Source: Ctenosaura bakeri (lineage: Eukaryota; Chordata; Lepidosauria; Squamata; Iguanidae). From it: a stretch of 64,000 nt of DNA. Position 1 is the first letter of the stretch; each line of letters begins with the position of its first letter. Position numbers and translations under genes: made by a program. Below, in pieces: positions 63,143 through 64,000 of the stretch. The DNA lies in NCBI GenBank assembly GCA_948474755.1, contig CAOLHI010000422.1, positions 248,001 to 312,000 on the forward strand, read 5' to 3'. The notes under the pieces are model-generated. The model had not been told where the DNA came from. It worked only from the letters and a program-made list of their open reading frames with translations, and ran no database searches.

Positions 63143-64000
63143 GTAAAGAAAAATGTTTCATCTTTAAACATTTTTATTTTAAGTGGGGGTTTTTTCCATG
63201 CAGTACTGAGTTTAAAGCATGCTACACTGTTTTTAAGGAGAGTGTTCATTTTTATTGTTTACAACATTGGTTTTGTTATAGCTACGTCCAAAGAGTCATG
63301 ACCTGAAAGCGTATCGATACATTTCAGTAAATGTGGATGTATTCAATAAATACAGGAAGAAAAAATAATCTATATGCTAATATTTACATTTTATTTTTTT
63401 CTCATAATTCATCATTTGTATACGGTTGAAGGACAGTGTAAAATTGCTATGTTTCCAGACACTTTTTCCTTTGGAATATCTCAGAGGGTTAAACATTATG
63501 GTGTGTGTTGTCTTTTTCTTATTAATTTTCTAACACTAATACAGTTTCAGATTTACTGTGATTCCCTCCCAACCCTGAATACCCCAATTATATTTGAGGA
63601 ATTATAAACACCTATGTAGCCTGCTAAAACATCTGTCTCTCACATACAGCAGGATACCTTGAATGATAGGGGATGTTTATAATGTATAAACTTTATAAAC
63701 AATATTATGTGAACAGTAAAAATTTGATAACCAAACTGAATTATGCTCAAAAATAATGTTGAATTCTGAATTCTTGACAGATTAAAAAGAAAACAGTTGT
63801 AGTGAATTTTTGATATGAACTTAACCTAACCTTTTTATAATTAGGCATAACAATCAGGGAAAGAGAAGAAATTTCCACAAATGAATACCCATGCTTTTCT
63901 AGTCCAGTAAAATGTTGGTATATCCAGTCCATTGTCTTCTTCCTTTGAATGTGGCGTGAGGGTAAAAAGACCAAGCCTCTTGGTGCATGTAGTTCTCATC
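63143..64000. other. Start of DAPK1 intron 14
   Basis: AT-rich. I looked for the next expected ankyrin exon (SGEMALHVAARYGH-like) and did not see it. No repeat recognised. Confidence 0.7.

Overview
The window is vertebrate nuclear DNA holding the 5' part of one protein-coding gene, DAPK1 (death-associated protein kinase 1), on the + strand. A CpG-dense leader exon is followed by thirteen coding exons (exons 2 to 14). Together they encode the first 443 residues: the whole Ser/Thr kinase domain, the calmodulin-binding autoregulatory segment, a linker and the first ankyrin repeats. All splice phases join in frame. The gene runs off the right edge; the remaining ankyrin repeats, ROC-COR region and death domain of this family lie beyond the window.

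The repeat content points to a squamate reptile, probably an iguanian-type lizard. It includes tRNA-headed SINEs ending in the BovB-like tail CTTGAAGGCACACAACAACAA, a 5S-rRNA-headed SINE with the same kind of tail, BovB/RTE fragments, CR1 with its ATTCTATG-type 3' end, L2-like and Penelope-like relics, hAT, Tc1 and pogo/Tigger-like elements, and palindromic MITEs. The species cannot be fixed from sequence alone.

Layout: 1-347 is the CpG-rich leader exon with a CGG run. 348-1004 is intron 1, carrying a perfect 180-bp palindromic element. 1005-1185 is exon 2 with the ATG at 1124. 1186-39020 is a 37.8-kb intron 2 full of repeats, including nested insertions (an LTR inside a CR1, a MITE-like palindrome inside a DNA transposon). 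Exon 3 is at 39021-39242, followed by a 12-kb intron 3. Exons 4 to 14 are clustered between 51236 and 63142 and include a 27-nt microexon.

I found no second gene, functional RNA gene, CRISPR array or unfamiliar multi-gene system. The most interesting material is structural: a family of hairpin elements sharing GGCC..TTTC.GCAC ends, one perfect copy of which lies just downstream of the DAPK1 leader exon; a half-hairpin arm inside a hAT element; a head-to-head CR1 inverted repeat; a possible uncatalogued 0.7-kb repeat family; and several upstream ORFs in the DAPK1 leader.
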